Position numbers and translations under genes: made by a program. Under the pieces are notes generated by a model that was not told the origin of the DNA, ran no database searches, and saw nothing but the letters and a program-made list of their open reading frames with translations. 64,000 nt of DNA from Clavaria fumosa (Eukaryota; Basidiomycota; Agaricomycetes; Agaricales; Clavariaceae): positions 1,798,001 to 1,862,000 of the forward strand of contig OX637805.1 of NCBI GenBank assembly GCA_951802425.1, read 5' to 3'. Below are positions 20,559 through 33,992 of the stretch, one piece after another. The stretch's first letter is position 1. The number at the start of each line of letters is the position of its first letter.

Positions 20559-22879
20559 CTACCATGAAGTTGGATCATCACCAAAATAATTACCATCCAG
20601 CGCCACCTCATAGTCCCACTCGAGTTTGGCGTTTCTATGTAGCCCACACCGCCGCAAAATCTTGACAACTTCATCCTCATCATTCTCACGCGGCCGGAGT
20701 AGATCAACGTCTGGGATGGGCGGCAACGTATGAAAAATCGAGCGCGCGAGCGCAACCTGCTCGAGATAATCCTCGGACGGCAGGCACGATGTGTACCTTG
20801 TCTCACATTCAAGCACGCGCTCAATGGTCCCGTGTTGGCGGATGAACTTGAGCGCGCGGTGCGGGCCAACGTTCTTGATGCGCTGCGAGAAGTCCGTTCC
20901 CAGCAGGACCGCAAAGTCGACATATGGTGCAGGCTCCAGCTCCAGCACAGTGCGCACGTCTTTCCCGGAGACGACGACGAGCGGGCCAGACCGGCTGCTG
21001 AGATTGCGCAGCAGAGGCACCCCGTACACCAGAACGTCCTGTGGAGGATTTTCTCATAAGTGACGGTGCGGGGAATGGACATATTGGTAGGAAATATGGT
21101 AGGAAATATGCGGCGATCAAAGTGAAATAAACGATGCTCACAGTATCCTCGCTAGCAACGTAGTCAGCATGGCCATTCAAAACGAGAGATGATGCTAGGG
21201 CTTCAGCCTCGTGCCCTCCTGTGGCCTCAAGGCATGGCACACCCATGGCACATAAGATCGCCCGGCAGTCGTCGAAAACCTCCTTCGTTGGCGACTTTAT
21301 TCGTCTTAAATACGATTGATACATGTCGTTGCTTCTCTTCTCCAGTTCAGGAAGGCTTGTTTGCGCGGATGGCTCTTCATCAGCATCAAGCGAGGGAATT
21401 CCGAAGAGCTCAGCCCAGAGTTTGCCTTCCTCTTGTGTCAGTTGATGTTGATTCTTGGACATGGTGTACGGCGCCCGTATATCTTTATTGTCTAATTCTC
21501 TGACGTCCGAGGGTCGAGGGATTAAGGCACTTGAAGAAGTTGCGCTGTTCATACGATAAGCCATGTAGAGAGATGCTAGTTCGTGCTCTAGATTTCGGGA
21601 GCTAGTCTGGGGCAAATAAGCCGAAGATGCCCTTGAGTTTGAATGTACTTCATGAGCAAAGCGTTTGCTACAATGCATCACAGCAGCAATGACAGAGAAT
21701 AAGTTATGCACAAGCCACAAGGTCAAGGGTGGCGTCTGAGGAGCTTCCGACGTGTTTTCTCCAGATAGTTGGTCTATTGAGAGCTCATCGCGTAGCAAGG
21801 TTTCGGCTTTCGAAGGGTTGGGGGTGTTAAGTACGTGCGGCTGCGAGTTGCTTAGCTCTATTGGAGGGGAGAGGGTGTCGGATGCGCGACTCTGTGAGTC
21901 GTCCGACTCCGAAAGAGGAGAGAAAGTGCCAAATATGCGCGGGCGCGAGTCGCTTGGGCCTGATAGTGAGGAGAGGGTCTCAAGTGCGCGCGGCTGCGTG
22001 TCGCCAGGCGTTAATGGTAAAGGGAGGGTCTCATGTGCGCGCGGCTGTAAGTCGCTTTGCTCTAATAAGGGGAAACGAGTGTCAAGTGTGCGAGACTGCG
22101 TGCCAACTGGAGCTGGTGGAAGGGAGAGAGGCGGCTACGGGGAGGCAATGAGCGTAGAAGGAGAGAATTTGTGTAAGCTTCCTGAAGGCTCTGGCGCTAG
22201 CGAATTTCGTACGTTCAAAGCATTACTAAGGGGAGGTACGTTGTCTGCGTGGACCGCTTCGTGTTCCGCCATCTCGATGAGAGTTTTCAAAAACACAGTG
22301 ACTTTGCCTTGCTCCGGGTTTGGAAGGTCGTTAAACTGCTCCAGCAAGTCTCCCATCTTGCGCAATCGCCGCAGTCTACCAGTCTCCATGGCCCCACGAA
22401 TTGCTGCAAGCCTTTGGACTTCTTTGCGTCGCTCAAGCTAAGGGAAGAATTGGTCGCGAAAAGTGTACAATATCACAATCTCGTCACTCACTTCGCGCGA
22501 TTTCGCTTTTGTGCGTTGTTGCCCGTCAAAAACACAGATCATCTGCACGCCATATTCTTTTAGCTCTTTAATCAGGTTGTACCAACCAAGTACGTGGCGG
22601 TATGGGTGAGGCGCAGGCGCGAAATGCATTCGCTGTGTTATAAGCGTGCCATCGCTGACATATACAATGAGCAACGCCAAGTTTGCGCGTAAGGGATGTG
22701 CTCACATAACGACGGTCTTCCCACTGAAGGCTCTGAGGCGATCTGGGATGTTATGTATAACTCCGGGGCTGTAGAGAAGCACTTCTTCAGTACCGGGAAT
22801 TCTGGGACGCGCATACGCGTCGTTGTACTGGGGCTCACCACTCTTTTCGTAAAAAGGTTGCCAGACCCAAAACTCCCAT
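20559..22879 (-). CDS. XPG/RAD2-family flap-type endonuclease (PIN-like), 654 aa
   Basis: Structure-specific nuclease of DNA repair/replication. Six exons: 22879-22839, 22768-22706, 22654-22492, 22437-22213, 22134-21142, 21038-20559; all phases agree and total 655 codons. N-domain: MGVLGLATFLRKECPGVIHN, FSGKTVVIDGTLITQRMHF, MICVFDGQQRTKAKSRE. I-domain: MGVPCLEATGGHEAEALASS and YVASEDTDVLVYG carry the metal-binding Glu/Asp residues. An H2TH-like DFAVLLGTDFSQRIKNVGPHRALKF follows. A roughly 330-residue linker separates the N- and I-domains (as in RAD2/XPG rather than FEN1) and contains six 17-residue repeats. Which XPG subfamily it belongs to is uncertain. Its start is 231 bp from the divergent alpha-COP start. 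Confidence 0.88.
21796..22101 (-). repeat. six tandem 17-codon (51-nt) repeats in the XPG linker
   Basis: Successive units, read on the minus strand: TQSRTLDTRFPLLEQSD, LQPRAHETLPLPLTPGD, TQPRALETLSSLSGPSD, SRPRIFGTFSPLSESDD, SQSRASDTLSPPIELSN and a decayed SQPHVLNTPNPSKAETL. The period is exactly 51 nt. The common pattern is S/T-Q-P/S-R-x3-T-x4-L-x2-S-D. Confidence 0.85.
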
Positions 22880-23110
22880 GTCAGAGCGAGCTCGGTACCG
22901 TTGATCTTGAACTGAGGTTGCCACGCTCGACGTTGAGTTACGCTGCTGCTGCTACTGTAGGCGTGTTGTGCTTTGATTTGATCTCCGAACACGTCTGCGC
23001 GCGCGATCACCGTACACAAAACGTCTTTGGCTCTCATTTTCACCGTCAGCGTTCCAGCCGGCTAAAAAACAAGCAGACAGCGAGCGTCAACAAGTCTTTG
23101 CCCGACCAGC

Positions 23111-26100
23111 ATGGCTACAATGCTCACAAAATTCGAATCCAAGAGCAGCCGCGTCAAAGGTCAGTCCATTCGTTTGTGACCCAAAGATGATTGATCATTC
23201 TTCTCCAGGCCTGGCATTCTACCCGAGCCAGCCTCTACTCGCGGCTGCGCTTCACAATGGAAGCGTACAACTATGGAATTATCGAATGGGCGTGCTCGTC
23301 GATCGTTTCGAGGAACACGAAGGTGTGGTGTCACAGCTTGACAGTGTAGTGCATGTAGCTGACTCAAACTTGTCAAGGTCCTGTACGCGGTGTCAACTTC
23401 CATCCCACTCGCGCTCTGTTGGTGACAGGCGGCGATGATTTCAAAGTCAAAGTTTGGGGTAAGTGGTCATACTTGGTCTTCGAGGTGTCCTAGCAAACGT
23501 GGCCCAGATATACGACCCCAGAATAGACGTTGCCTGTTCACCTTGACTGGCCATCTGGACTACGTGCGAACTGTGCAATTCCACCACGAAATGCCGTGGA
23601 TTGTAGGCTGTCTGTCTTTCGACGTGGCGATTTGTGCTGATTCTCTCGTAGATATCCTGTTCTGACGATCAGACAATTCGTATCTGGAACAGCACATCAC
23701 GAAATTGCATTGCGATCCTTACGGGGCACTCACACTATGTAATGTCAGCTTTCTTCCACCCCAAGGATGATCTCGTCGTGTCTGCTTCAATGGATCAGAC
23801 TGTACGCGTCTGGGATATCTCCGCTCTCCGCAGAGGGGCTCCTAGCACGGGTCCTGGGAACTTCGAGACTTTTGATACTTTCTCTACCGTCAAATATGTT
23901 CTAGAGGGCCATGACAGGGGCATTAACTTCGCAACGTTCCATCCGACACTACCGTTGATCGTGTCGGCTGCTGACGACCGAACAATCAAGATCTGGAGGA
24001 TGAGCGAGACGAGGGCCTGGGAAGTGGATTCGTGCAGAGGCCACTTCAACAATGTGTCCAATGCCATGTTTCACCCCAAGCATGAATTAATCGTGTCATG
24101 TGGAGAAGACAAAACGATCAGAGTCTGGGATTTGGCCAAAAGGACTCCCATTCAGACTTTCAGGCGTGAACACGACAGATTCTGGATACTCGCGTCACAC
24201 CCTACGCTCAACCTGTTTGCCGCTGGTGCGTACTATCCTTCTTCTTCTGGTAGGAAACGAAGTTGTTTTCCCCATCAAAGGACACGACAACGGCCTTGTC
24301 GTCTTCAAGCTGGAACGTGAGCGACCAGCATATGCTCTTCATCAAGACGTGCTATACTATGTCAGGGACAAATTTGTCCGCGCATACGACCTGAATAACG
24401 GCTCTGACATCGGCCTGCTCAATATACGCAAACTGGGCAGTCCTTACATGCCGCCCCGGACGCTGAGCTTCAATCCCGTTGAAAAATCCGTCATTGTCAC
24501 CGTCTCTTCCGACAATGGGGTGTACGAGCTGAGTCCCTTGCCCACTGGTTCTAGCCCCGAAGTGAAGGATTCTGCATCGGAGGGGAAGAGGGGAAGCGGA
24601 CATAGCGCAATCTTTGTCGCAAGGAACAGATTTGCTGTTCTCAACAAAACGGATCAAGTATGTTCCTGACCTTTGTGCGCGCACGCTATTGTTCAATCGA
24701 ACTTTCCTCAGCTCATTACTATTCATGACCTGTCAAATGCCGTCGTCAAAAGTTTCAAACCGCCAATAACGACCAACGAGATATTCTATGGCGGGACTGC
24801 GAGTTTGCTATTGAGTTCACCTACTGCAGTTATGCTCTACGACATCCAGCAGCAAAAGAGCATTGGTGAGGTAACTAGCGCACCCGTCAAGTATGTTGTC
24901 TGGAACGCCAGTGGCAATCTAGTTGCTCTCATGAGCAAGCACAGTAAGCCTGTTTCTACATATGAGTTGCTCTGGCTCCTCATCATAGTTTTCAGCAATA
25001 ATAATCGCAAATAAGACTCTGTCTCACCATAGCCTTATTCACGAGACCATCAGGATAAAATCGGGGGCGTGGGAAGACGCAGGCGTATTCATATATTCTA
25101 CTCTCAACCATATTAAATACTGTTTGCCTCAAGGGTACGCTTCCCACATTTCTCCATCTGCTAGGCTAAAACTATTAGCAGCGACAACGGCGTGATTTCT
25201 ACGCTCGACAACCCAGTCTATCTTACACGCATTAAAGGCAAGACTGTGTATTGCTTGGATCGCTCTGCCCGCCCCCGCACGATCACTTTCGACCCAACCG
25301 AGTATCGTTTCAAACTAGCTTTGTTGCGTAATAACTACGAAGAAGTGCTCCACATCATTCGCACCTCGAATTTAATTGGGCAGAGCATCATCGCGTACTT
25401 GCAGAAGAAGGGCTTTCCGGAGGTGCATGATCTGCTTTAGCGTATCCGATCTCCTCCTGAAAGCGGCTTTACCCTGCTTGTGTCTAGATTGCGCTCCACT
25501 TCGTTCAGGATAAGAACACACGATTTGAACTGGCCCTAGAGTGTGGCAACCTCGATGTCGGCATGGAGACTGCGAAAGAAATCGATCGGCTTGACTGTTG
25601 GCACCGACTAGCACAGCAGGCGCTTAAACAGGGACAGCATAAGGCTGGTATTCTAAATCCTCTCTCAAGCAAGCACGATAATGACGATGCGTCGGTAGAT
25701 CGTTGAAAAGGCGTATCAACAGACCAAGGACTTTGACCGCCTATCGTTCCTGTATCTTGCCACTGGGAGCAGTGACAAACTGTCCAAAATGCAAATAATC
25801 GCAGATGCACGAGGGAACCCTATGTCAAGGTTTCACAATGCTCTTTACGCGGGTGACGTTCAAAGTCGCATCGCCGTTCTTCGAGATGTCAACCTATGTG
25901 AGTATGATAAGCGCAACGGACATTGGACATATCAATTGAAACTGCGTCAGATTCGTTGGCATATATGACAGCCAAGACAAACGGGCTAGATGACCTTGCG
26001 CTTGAAATTTTGGAGAGCGCCGGTCTGACCGAAACAGATATTGACGATGTCCCGTCTCCTGGTGTTTCGCTGCTCGGACCACCCCCTGTCGTCACGACGA

Positions 26101-27489
26101 CCACGGATTTGAACTGGCCGTCTATTTCCGCAACAGAAAGCCTATTTGACCGCGCTCTCGCGAATGGATATCTGGAGGCTGGCGTAGAAGTCCCGCACGC
26201 GAACGGAGTGGATACTGCGGGGGCGAGTGCGCTTGACGCGTGGGCGAAAGAGTCAGAGGTTCATGACGATATCAACCCGGAGGAAGGTGGTTGGGAGCTC
26301 GACGCTGGTGGTGACGCGCAGGCTGGGCCCACTGAAGATGAAGAACCTACCATTGAGGAAGATGGAGAGCTCGGTGCCGGTGCAGCGCCTGGCGTTAGCG
26401 AGGCGGAGCTCTGGACTCGTAATTCGCCGTTTGCTGCTGATCACGTCGCGGCAGGTTCCTTTGACACAGCCTTGCAGGTGCGTTCTGGGTTCGCTGAAGC
26501 CTCTTCCAATTCCATAAACATTTGTCCCTGATAACAGCTCTTGAATCGCCAATTCGGAGTTGCCAATTTTGCGTTGCTCCGCCCACTCTTCCTATCGATT
26601 TATCGGTCATCTCACATCTACCTCTCTCCTTTGGCATCAATACCACCGCTGCAGCTTCATGTCAGGCGCAATTTATCAGAGTCGTCACCCAGTAAAGTCT
26701 TGCCTGTCGTGGCTCGCTCGCTACAGTCGATACGATCCGAACTCACTGAAGGCTACCGATTCGTCTCGGGGAACAAGCTCCCGGAGGCTCAAGCAACATT
26801 CCGCTCCGTGCTTCACTCTTTGCTCCTGACCGTTGTAACCTCTGATGATGAGGCGAAGGAGGTGATTTGAATCTACCTCTGGTGTCGTTGACGCTCCTCA
26901 CATGGGTTTGTCTACAGTGGCGGAAGACAGTCACCGCAGCACGTGAATATATGCTTGGCGTATCCATCGAGATGGAAAGGCGCCGCGTGGCGCAAGAGAA
27001 GCCCGACGATACACGGAGGAGCCTCGAACTAGCTGCATACTTCGCACATTGTCAATTGCAGCCTCCACACATGCAAATCGCGTTACGGAGCGCAATTCAG
27101 GTGTTTGCGAAGGCCAACAATCATGCGACTGCTGCCAAATTTGCGAGACGATTATTGGACCTCAATCCTGATCCCAAGATTGTGGCTCAGGTCAGTGGCT
27201 TGCTCCTAGTCAGTCGATGATCTTGTGCTAAGAGTGATGCATACAGGCACGACAGCGCATAGCGGCTGGCGATCGCAACCCGCGTAATGCGGTAGAGATC
27301 TCGTATGACGAATTCACCGATTTCAACGTATGCGCAGCGAGCTATACTCCAATATACAAAGGATCACCCGCGGTGCATTGCCCGTTCACGGATGCGTCAT
27401 TCCTCCCTGAATATAAAGGGAAACTTGACCCTCTTACGCAGCTGACGGAGATTGGGGCTGTCGCTTCTGGCTTACCAGCCCCGAGATGA
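23111..27489 (+). CDS. COP1: coatomer subunit alpha (alpha-COP)
   Basis: Large WD40 subunit of the COPI vesicle coat acting in Golgi-to-ER transport; about 1,200 aa in about 15 exons. It begins [20 protein letters not shown] and contains six or so WD repeats ([57 protein letters not shown]). The second propeller and helical solenoid follow ([33 protein letters not shown]), then an acidic linker and the C-terminal domain ([71 protein letters not shown]; stop 27487-27489). Intron 25644-25698 is GC-AG: it joins GQHK to [15 protein letters not shown] in frame. Identification secure. Confidence 0.95.
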
Positions 27490-27749
27490 GGGCTAGTTAA
27501 GGTCATTTCTTGTACGGTTGGAATGAGAAAGACAGACGGGTTTGATATCTTTACTTGCTTCCGTTGGTCCTCGAATGTTATTTCCCCCCTATTGCGTGTG
27601 ACCGATAAAAAGACCAAATAGGGCAATGTAGCCAAAGCTGTCAGAGCTCTTGTCGCATCGTAGGAATGCTACCCATCGCACCGCGTTGACCCGTCCAGCG
27701 TTGATCTTTTCTACGGTCCTGTAACGTGTTCCTGGTCGGTGCTAACAAC

Positions 27750-30700
27750 ATGAGCTACGATGCTCAACACTGTTCTTTCGTCTTACTCGCAGAATTCGAC
27801 ATTGATCGTGGGGCACAACTTACTTACCAGTTTCCTCAACCGTTGGGTACGGATGAGCTGTATGTAGCCCTGCCACACGCGACATGGTCTATCCAATATC
27901 CTCGAAGTCTTATACGATTCTCTTTTGCAGACTTCTTGCTAACTTGATGCTACCCGACGGCGCAGAGAAGCAATTGGAAGACTGGACCATCTTCTTCCTC
28001 AACCAGACGCCCTTCAATACTATCTCTCCCGTTCTCGCACTTGAAACTCCAGAACCTGAATCCAATGGATTAGCTGGAGAGGATGGTGGCACCAACCCAC
28101 TTTTGTATGTCCTCAATTTAGTCAGGACGAAGCACGACAAATCGGTGAGAAGGTATGTATGCCGAGAACTTCTCTGCCTTTGCGTGCCGATGAACCCTCG
28201 CCGTTATCTTTGAAAGAGGGGCCGTCGTAAAAGCCATGGCGATATGTACCCGGCATCCTTTCATTCAAATATTCAAGGTGAGGTTGTGTTACGCATTCCT
28301 CACTCTGGGCCCTGATTCCTGGCCTCGAAGCCCGTTCTGCTCATGGCTCTCGACGACTACTTCTCAAACCCATCACAAGATTGTCTAGCTCGTCTCTTTG
28401 ATGCCGTCAATGCGTTGGACCTCTCGGCAGCGCCGATTCTCATCCGGCAGGAGAAGATCGTCATGCGATGTTCTGAGCGCAAGGATATCTTTGCAGAAAA
28501 GTTCCATGACTTTTCCTCTTTATCTATGCCTGATCAATCGGCCGATAAAAATCTTCGGTCTTCCGACTCGTACTCTAGTTTCGAGGAAGGCTTATTGATG
28601 CGTCAACGCGGGCGGCCAAGTGATGGGAGCCGAGACACCAAACCATTGGAATCTATTTCTTCCACAGCCAAAAATCGTGAACGACCTAGTACAGAGTCCA
28701 CTGGCGCTGCAAATTCTCCGCCGCCAGAGTCGGCCTCGCTAGGGGGTCCAAATATGGGGGTCGGAGAGGAAGTAGCCCAAGAGAATGCTGCTGGATCGGG
28801 CGTCCCAGTCGGCCGGGCAAAAAGCAATGCCTCAGCTCGCAGTAGCACGTTGGCCAACCGAAGTCGGAGATCGACAGAGACGTCTTCCTCATCCTCGCAT
28901 CATGGAAAGGACCACCACAATCACGTAGGCACCCCTGGCGCGACGGTCTATAGCGCCAAGGACACCCACTACTTTCATACGTCTCTCAGGTACAGGGACC
29001 ACAGGCTTCCTATTAAGATGCCCCTCTTCACATTTCCGGAAGAAGTAGGTGATGTAAGTGACTGTAATTTCTCCATGCATATCGTAATCACGCAACGACG
29101 CCAATGCGATAGTACTCCTTAATCCAATTGATCCAAGCATTTTCTACATCAACCGTGACGGTATCTGGGCCTCAACATCCACATCTACATACAAATGGCA
29201 ACCTCACCCACCCCGTAATCATTCTGTTTAACGCTCTCATCACTGGCAAGCGCATCATCTTCTTAGGCCATAATAGACCTGCGGGACAAGTGGCACATTA
29301 TGTGTTGTCCGCATGCGCTCTTGGTTCTGGTTGTGGTGTTGTATTGCGAGGATTCATTGCACGTGCATTCCCGTACGCGAATTTAACGAACAGGGATGAG
29401 TGGGAGTCCGTGTGTGTATCTTCTTCCCTGCTTTTGACTCAGAAATCAACACTCACCTGAATGGCCAAGTCCTGCATATATAGCAGGGGTCACAAATCCC
29501 ATCTTCGAATCAGGAGGTTCTTGGGATGTCCTGTTTGATGTTGGTTCGGGGCGCATTATGATTTCCAAGGACATCTATGCCAACTATCCCCCTTCCATTA
29601 CCCCGCCTGCTCCGTCACTCCTACGCGCCGCTACCCTCAAATTAGAGCCCTCGATATTAGGCGACGATGAGTTCGGTAGACTGCCTGGTAAGGAAGGGGT
29701 TGCAGCGCCGCCGAAAAGCGAATATGCCGGGAAGGCAGATTGCTACGACAACCTGTTCATGGAAGACGTGAGCCTCGATTGATTGAATGTGGTCTTCTGA
29801 TGCGCTCATCTGTCAAACCTTCTCGCCACCAGCTCAACAGCGCCATTTCCTACCATTTCGGCGAGAGCCTCGTCCGGATGAAAGTCACGGATTACGTGAC
29901 GCGATTCGTGCGGATCGCCGCGCGGTGGGAGGAGGATATGTCCATCTCTACCAAAATCGGACATCGCAGCGCGTCGTATATCCCCGAGGGTCCGAGTTGT
30001 CCGGCTCAACTCGGCAGCGGCGTGGTTTTTGGGGACGAGCAGAGCGCCGCCAAGGAGCTCGCCTTGAACGCCTGTCGTATCGAAGCATGGAGGAGGACGG
30101 ATACGTACAAGTACTGTGTCATGGTCCGTCATTATTTGCGAATGGCGTGACCCACCGGATTTAATCCCTCGAGCAGGACTTCCAAAAGTCGCAGACTACG
30201 AATGCCATCAAAGGATTTGATGTTCTGTACCAGCTCCTCCGCCTGCGACAGACCAGAAACATGGACGAAGGCGAGGTTGAACTCATCATGCGCACGATCG
30301 CCGAAAACGTCCAGAGCTACGAGCAAGTAGTCGAGGTGAGCACACTTTCAGCGCGATGGCCATGTGTTCTCTCTCTCGTCTTGATGCAAGACAATCCCCC
30401 CGTCTAGCTTCTGGCATATCTAACGCCACAAAGTGGAGGCCTTGCCCAGCTCTGCTTCGGCCTGTTCCACCAACAGGAAGCCGTCCGCGAGAGGACCGTG
30501 GACATCCTGGACGAAATCCGACTTCACCCCGTGCGTTCTTTAGATTAAAACCTGGCCTCTCAAGCATGCTGATCGATCGACGGAACCCGTGCTCCGCGCG
30601 CGTAGGTCGGGAGGCTGTTCTTGCAGTCCCTGAACCACTTTCTGCGGTACTCGTACGTACGGCAGGCCCACGCACGGGAGGTGCGCCAGACGAAAGAAAC

Positions 30701-30785
30701 GCAGCAGCCACAGCAGCCACAGCCGCCGCCGCCGCCGCCCTTCTTGTCGTCACGGACCCGGAGCGACTCGGGCTCGGGCGCGTGA
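27750..30785 (+). CDS. AFI1: Afi1-like DENN-domain protein (Arf3-interacting family), about 815 aa
   Basis: Polarity/vesicle-trafficking protein; yeast Afi1 docks Arf3 at the cortex. About ten exons. It starts MSYDAQHCSFVLLAEFDIDRG, the family's N-terminal Afi1 domain, with LEDWTIFFLNQTPFNT. The DENN-type core follows: HPVIILFNALITGKRIIFLGH, VAHYVLSACALGSGCG, then AYIAGVTNPIFE, SWDVLFDVGSGRIMISKD, the SPA-type C-terminal helices (HFGESLVRMKVTDYVTRF; QSGGLAQLCFGLFHQQEAVR) and a poly-Pro tail (stop 30783-30785). The 29407-29467 junction uses acceptor AAG to restore VPAYIAGVTNP. A Ser-rich linker (about residues 210-330) is probably disordered. Family strong; exact partner not readable. Confidence 0.85.
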
Positions 30786-31545
30786 TTCTCTTTCTCGCCG
30801 TCGTGGCCGTTATAGCCGCTAGCCCTCTCGCATATTTGGCGAGCGACGCGTCAGCCCTGGAAATATTAAGAGGGGGACGCGTGGCGGCTTCGTTGACGAG
30901 CGGTCCATGTCCTATTTAAAATAGTAGATGCTAGAAGGGCACATCTTCGATCTCTCCGCTATTCGGCTGCTTATTCACAAGGACGGTCTCAGTGATTTAT
31001 ACGCGTTTGCTTTTGTTGGTATACCTGTGGAAATATTTTCCGTATTTTATCCCTTTTTTTCATGGCAAAACTCTTGCATGCCGAGAGCTTTGCACTCACA
31101 GATGCAAAAGGCTCTCCAGGTGGGGCCGCATCCTCAGCTGCAGTTGTGGCAAGCCAACAACCAAAAACGCTCCAAAGCGCGTTCAGAGAGCAGAGGAGCG
31201 TGGAGGCATAGCGGAGCTACTTACCCTTACACAAATTTCTCGTGTCACCCCCTTGCAATGAAATGAAAACGTGAGTCAAGTGGCACAGGTGAGGAGACGG
31301 GCTCAGCGACCGACGGCTGAAACTTGAAGCCTGGACGAGGCATCGCCTCGAAGCCACCGAGGGGAGGCAAAAAATTGAGGGTGTTCTGCCCGTGTTCTTC
31401 AAAAATACTTGTTTACTACAATCCACCGACGAGTGCCGTGGCCATGTCCATCGTCTATATCCAAAAGCGGCCACTCCGAGCACGAGACCAGGACAACCAA
31501 ACGACCACCATAACAGCACACACACGCCCAAAAAACAAATCCAGC
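30786..31545. other. convergent intergenic region, no gene seen
   Basis: 760 bp between the AFI1 stop (plus) and the W0 stop (minus). Short open frames only; none shows a motif or splice support. Confidence 0.4.
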
Positions 31546-33500
31546 CTACACCCGGATCTCTCCCTCTGTTACACGCTCTTTGTAAAAACACAGCAGATTC
31601 GAGATCCATGCGGTAGAAACAAAGGGCGATGCCCGCAAATGCTCGCTGATATTGCACGCGGGCTCTGACGGGGGCACAGGGACAGACGAGGACGAAGACG
31701 GCGGTGCGGGCAAGACGACCGCACCGAGTGACGCCACGAGCCCAAGGGGCACGACGATGAAGAAGAGGGTAGCCACGGCGAGAGGGAGGGGTAGGACACG
31801 GAACAGCGATGCGAGCCCGGCGCCTACGAGGGCGAGCGCACCCCATAGGCCCGCAGCGCTCGGCACGGCAGCTGCTGTCGCAAGCACGCTGAATCCGTAC
31901 GTATCACTGTGCGCTGAGTAGACGGATGCGGTCTTCGAAGGGTGCAAAGCATCAGGAGAGTAAGTAGTAGCAGATGGGGAGGCGTGGACCGACCAAGTCA
32001 TCCCCAGCTTCAAGCTGGCGAGAACGCAGCAAGAGCACGAGACTCGACAGGATGCATTCTATCAGGGGAACCAGGGAGACGGACGCCATGCATCGGACGG
32101 ATCCAGTTGTAAGCATGCAAAGTCCAGCCGAACTGCGCGCAAAACGTTGAGAACGGCGTTTTTCCGCGTTTCGGTTTTCCTGGGACAGTGACTCACATAG
32201 GCAGAAGTACCAAAGCCACCACAAGTGACGTCGCCCATTCCTGGGCACACTTTGCGACAAGACGTTGCCAGTGATACACATATATTTGCTTATCCACGAA
32301 GGCGGCATCGAAGCGGGCCCGATATAGATCTGGGATGCGGAAGAGCAGCGCCGACGTTGCCTTGTGTGTCCAGTGCGTCTGTTGCGGAGGAGCAGCCAAG
32401 ATCTGCTGCGTGCGACATAACCGGGCATGTTCTTCTCCGTGATGATTAGAATAACGATAGAGGGCTGTGCAAAGTAATGAATTATTACATGGTCCGGTGC
32501 GAAGACGTAAATTTGCACGTGAATACGCACATACAAAACCCCAGAGCCTCGCCACGAGGCAAGTCGTATAGACGCTTGGAGGGTCGTTGTAGGGAGTTCG
32601 TAAGATGTCTAAAATGCGAGCACATTGGTTGGCGTCGTAAGGGAACGTAGACGAGCTGGACGTCAGCGCGTCTGCAAGTAGGGTAAGTGGATGACCCAAG
32701 ATGGAAGGAATGGCGATCTAACCAGTCTGAGCGTGGGACACAATATCAATTAGATCTCGAATTGCTTCTTTCCTGAGAGTGAGGTGATTGGGGAAGTATG
32801 ATACATGCGACCAATACTGCTCTTCTAGAACATATTCTGCGCTGCAGGATGAGCGTTGGAGACCTGGGAGGAAATGTGGCTTGCGTACTCGGATTGCCAG
32901 GGCAGAGGCCAAGCTCCTCTGTGCAAACCTCGTGTATCCAGAATTGGGACAAGGTGGAATGGTCGATGAAATAGTAGTAACAAATGTCCTGGTCGTCGTC
33001 ATCAAGTTGTAAAAGCAGCTCTATTGAGGGGTTGATGACGAAAAGTTGTGCATGCAGCAGGCTCTCAATGTGTCTTGCCCAACGTAAAATTCTGTCTAGG
33101 ACGTCTGGGTTGTATAAATAGTCATCCGTGACGATTCTAAGCGGCTGGTCCCGGTAAAAGTAGAGTTTGCCCTCCGGTTGGGTTAAGGCACGCCAATGCA
33201 GTGGAAGGTATCCGGGTCTAAGGAACCCGGATGTCAGGCGGCCATAGACAATCCAAGAAGCTAAGCGCTTACTCTGGCAGTGTGGAGCAACCTGCTGGTA
33301 TGACAGTGTGGGGTAACTCGACTCTACGACAATTTGTGTTAGGTACAGAACTTGAGATCGCGCTGAGGCTTGACTGACTGTGCATTTCTGAAGTACCTGC
33401 GCGCGGCGACTTCCTGGGTAGTGATGGGGCGTAAAGACGATTCTTGGCTATAAGCAGGAGGTTCGTCGACGGTCGTTGAGTGAAGGTCGTTGAGATCCAT
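31546..33500 (-). CDS. family W multi-membrane protein, divergent member W0
   Basis: Uncharacterised protein with an N-terminal WW-like stretch and C-terminal membrane segments, a type I associate with Agaricomycetes. Exons include 33500-33397, 33323-33273, 33217-32889, 32824-32723 and one from 32671, then three more to a stop at 31546. Features in order: MDLNDLHSTTVDEPPAYSQE, LPLHWRALTQPEGKLYFYRD (WW-like), RIVTDDYLYNPDVLDRILRW, YYYFIDHSTLSQFWIHEV, KEQYWSHVSYFPNH, YRYSNHHGEEHARLCR, ARFDAAFVDKQIYVYHWQ, then hydrophobic helices (SLVVALVLLP; ECILSSLVLLLRS; LWGALALVGAGLASLF; VATLFFIVVPLGLVASLGAV). It shares this order with W1 and W3 but is much diverged. All introns are GT-AG. Function unknown. 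Confidence 0.72.
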
Positions 33501-33992
33501 GACTGGAGGGTTAGAAGTTGACTAAATGCGCACACCTGCGTGGGTGCATTTATACTCCGTTTCCACAGACTTTACAAATGGGCATGTGACAGGGCCACAC
33601 CACTTCATCGCCTCAGGGAGAACAGCACAGCCGCGGGTTGAACGGCGAAATTTCAGCGTTTACCGCAATTTCCAACCCACGCTAATAATAAGGTGCAGAC
33701 AATGTCGGCAGTCGTGGAATAGCTCTGCAATACAGTAAAAACACAGGTTTCGGTAGCGCTATTCGTGTCAAACTTTTCCACTGGTCACTACCGCAATTCC
33801 TGTCCATCCTAGCGTGGTGTCAACCCCATTTTCTGCACTGCAACTTTGTGAATGAAGAGCGCCCATTAGGCGCCCTTCCAGCAGAATGCTAGGTATATAA
33901 GAACGTAGTGGGAATGCGCGCTCTACAAAACCTTCGTTGCGCCCAACGATCTCCCATATCCAAGAACTTTTCATCTCTTGACAACCTCCATA
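33501..33992. other. shared upstream region of W0 and the repeat protein
   Basis: Divergent promoter interval of 492 bp with a TATA-like element at its right end. No coding signal. Confidence 0.4.
33894..33900 (+). promoter_or_regulatory. TATA-like box upstream of the repeat-protein gene
   Basis: TATATAA lies about 93 bp upstream of the ATG at 33993, a spacing that would allow a short 5' UTR. Confidence 0.45.

Noticed and set aside
30286..30919. Long overlapping frames on both strands at the end of AFI1
   Set aside because: Low-complexity Pro/Gln codons open the other frames; the spliced AFI1 frame explains the region.
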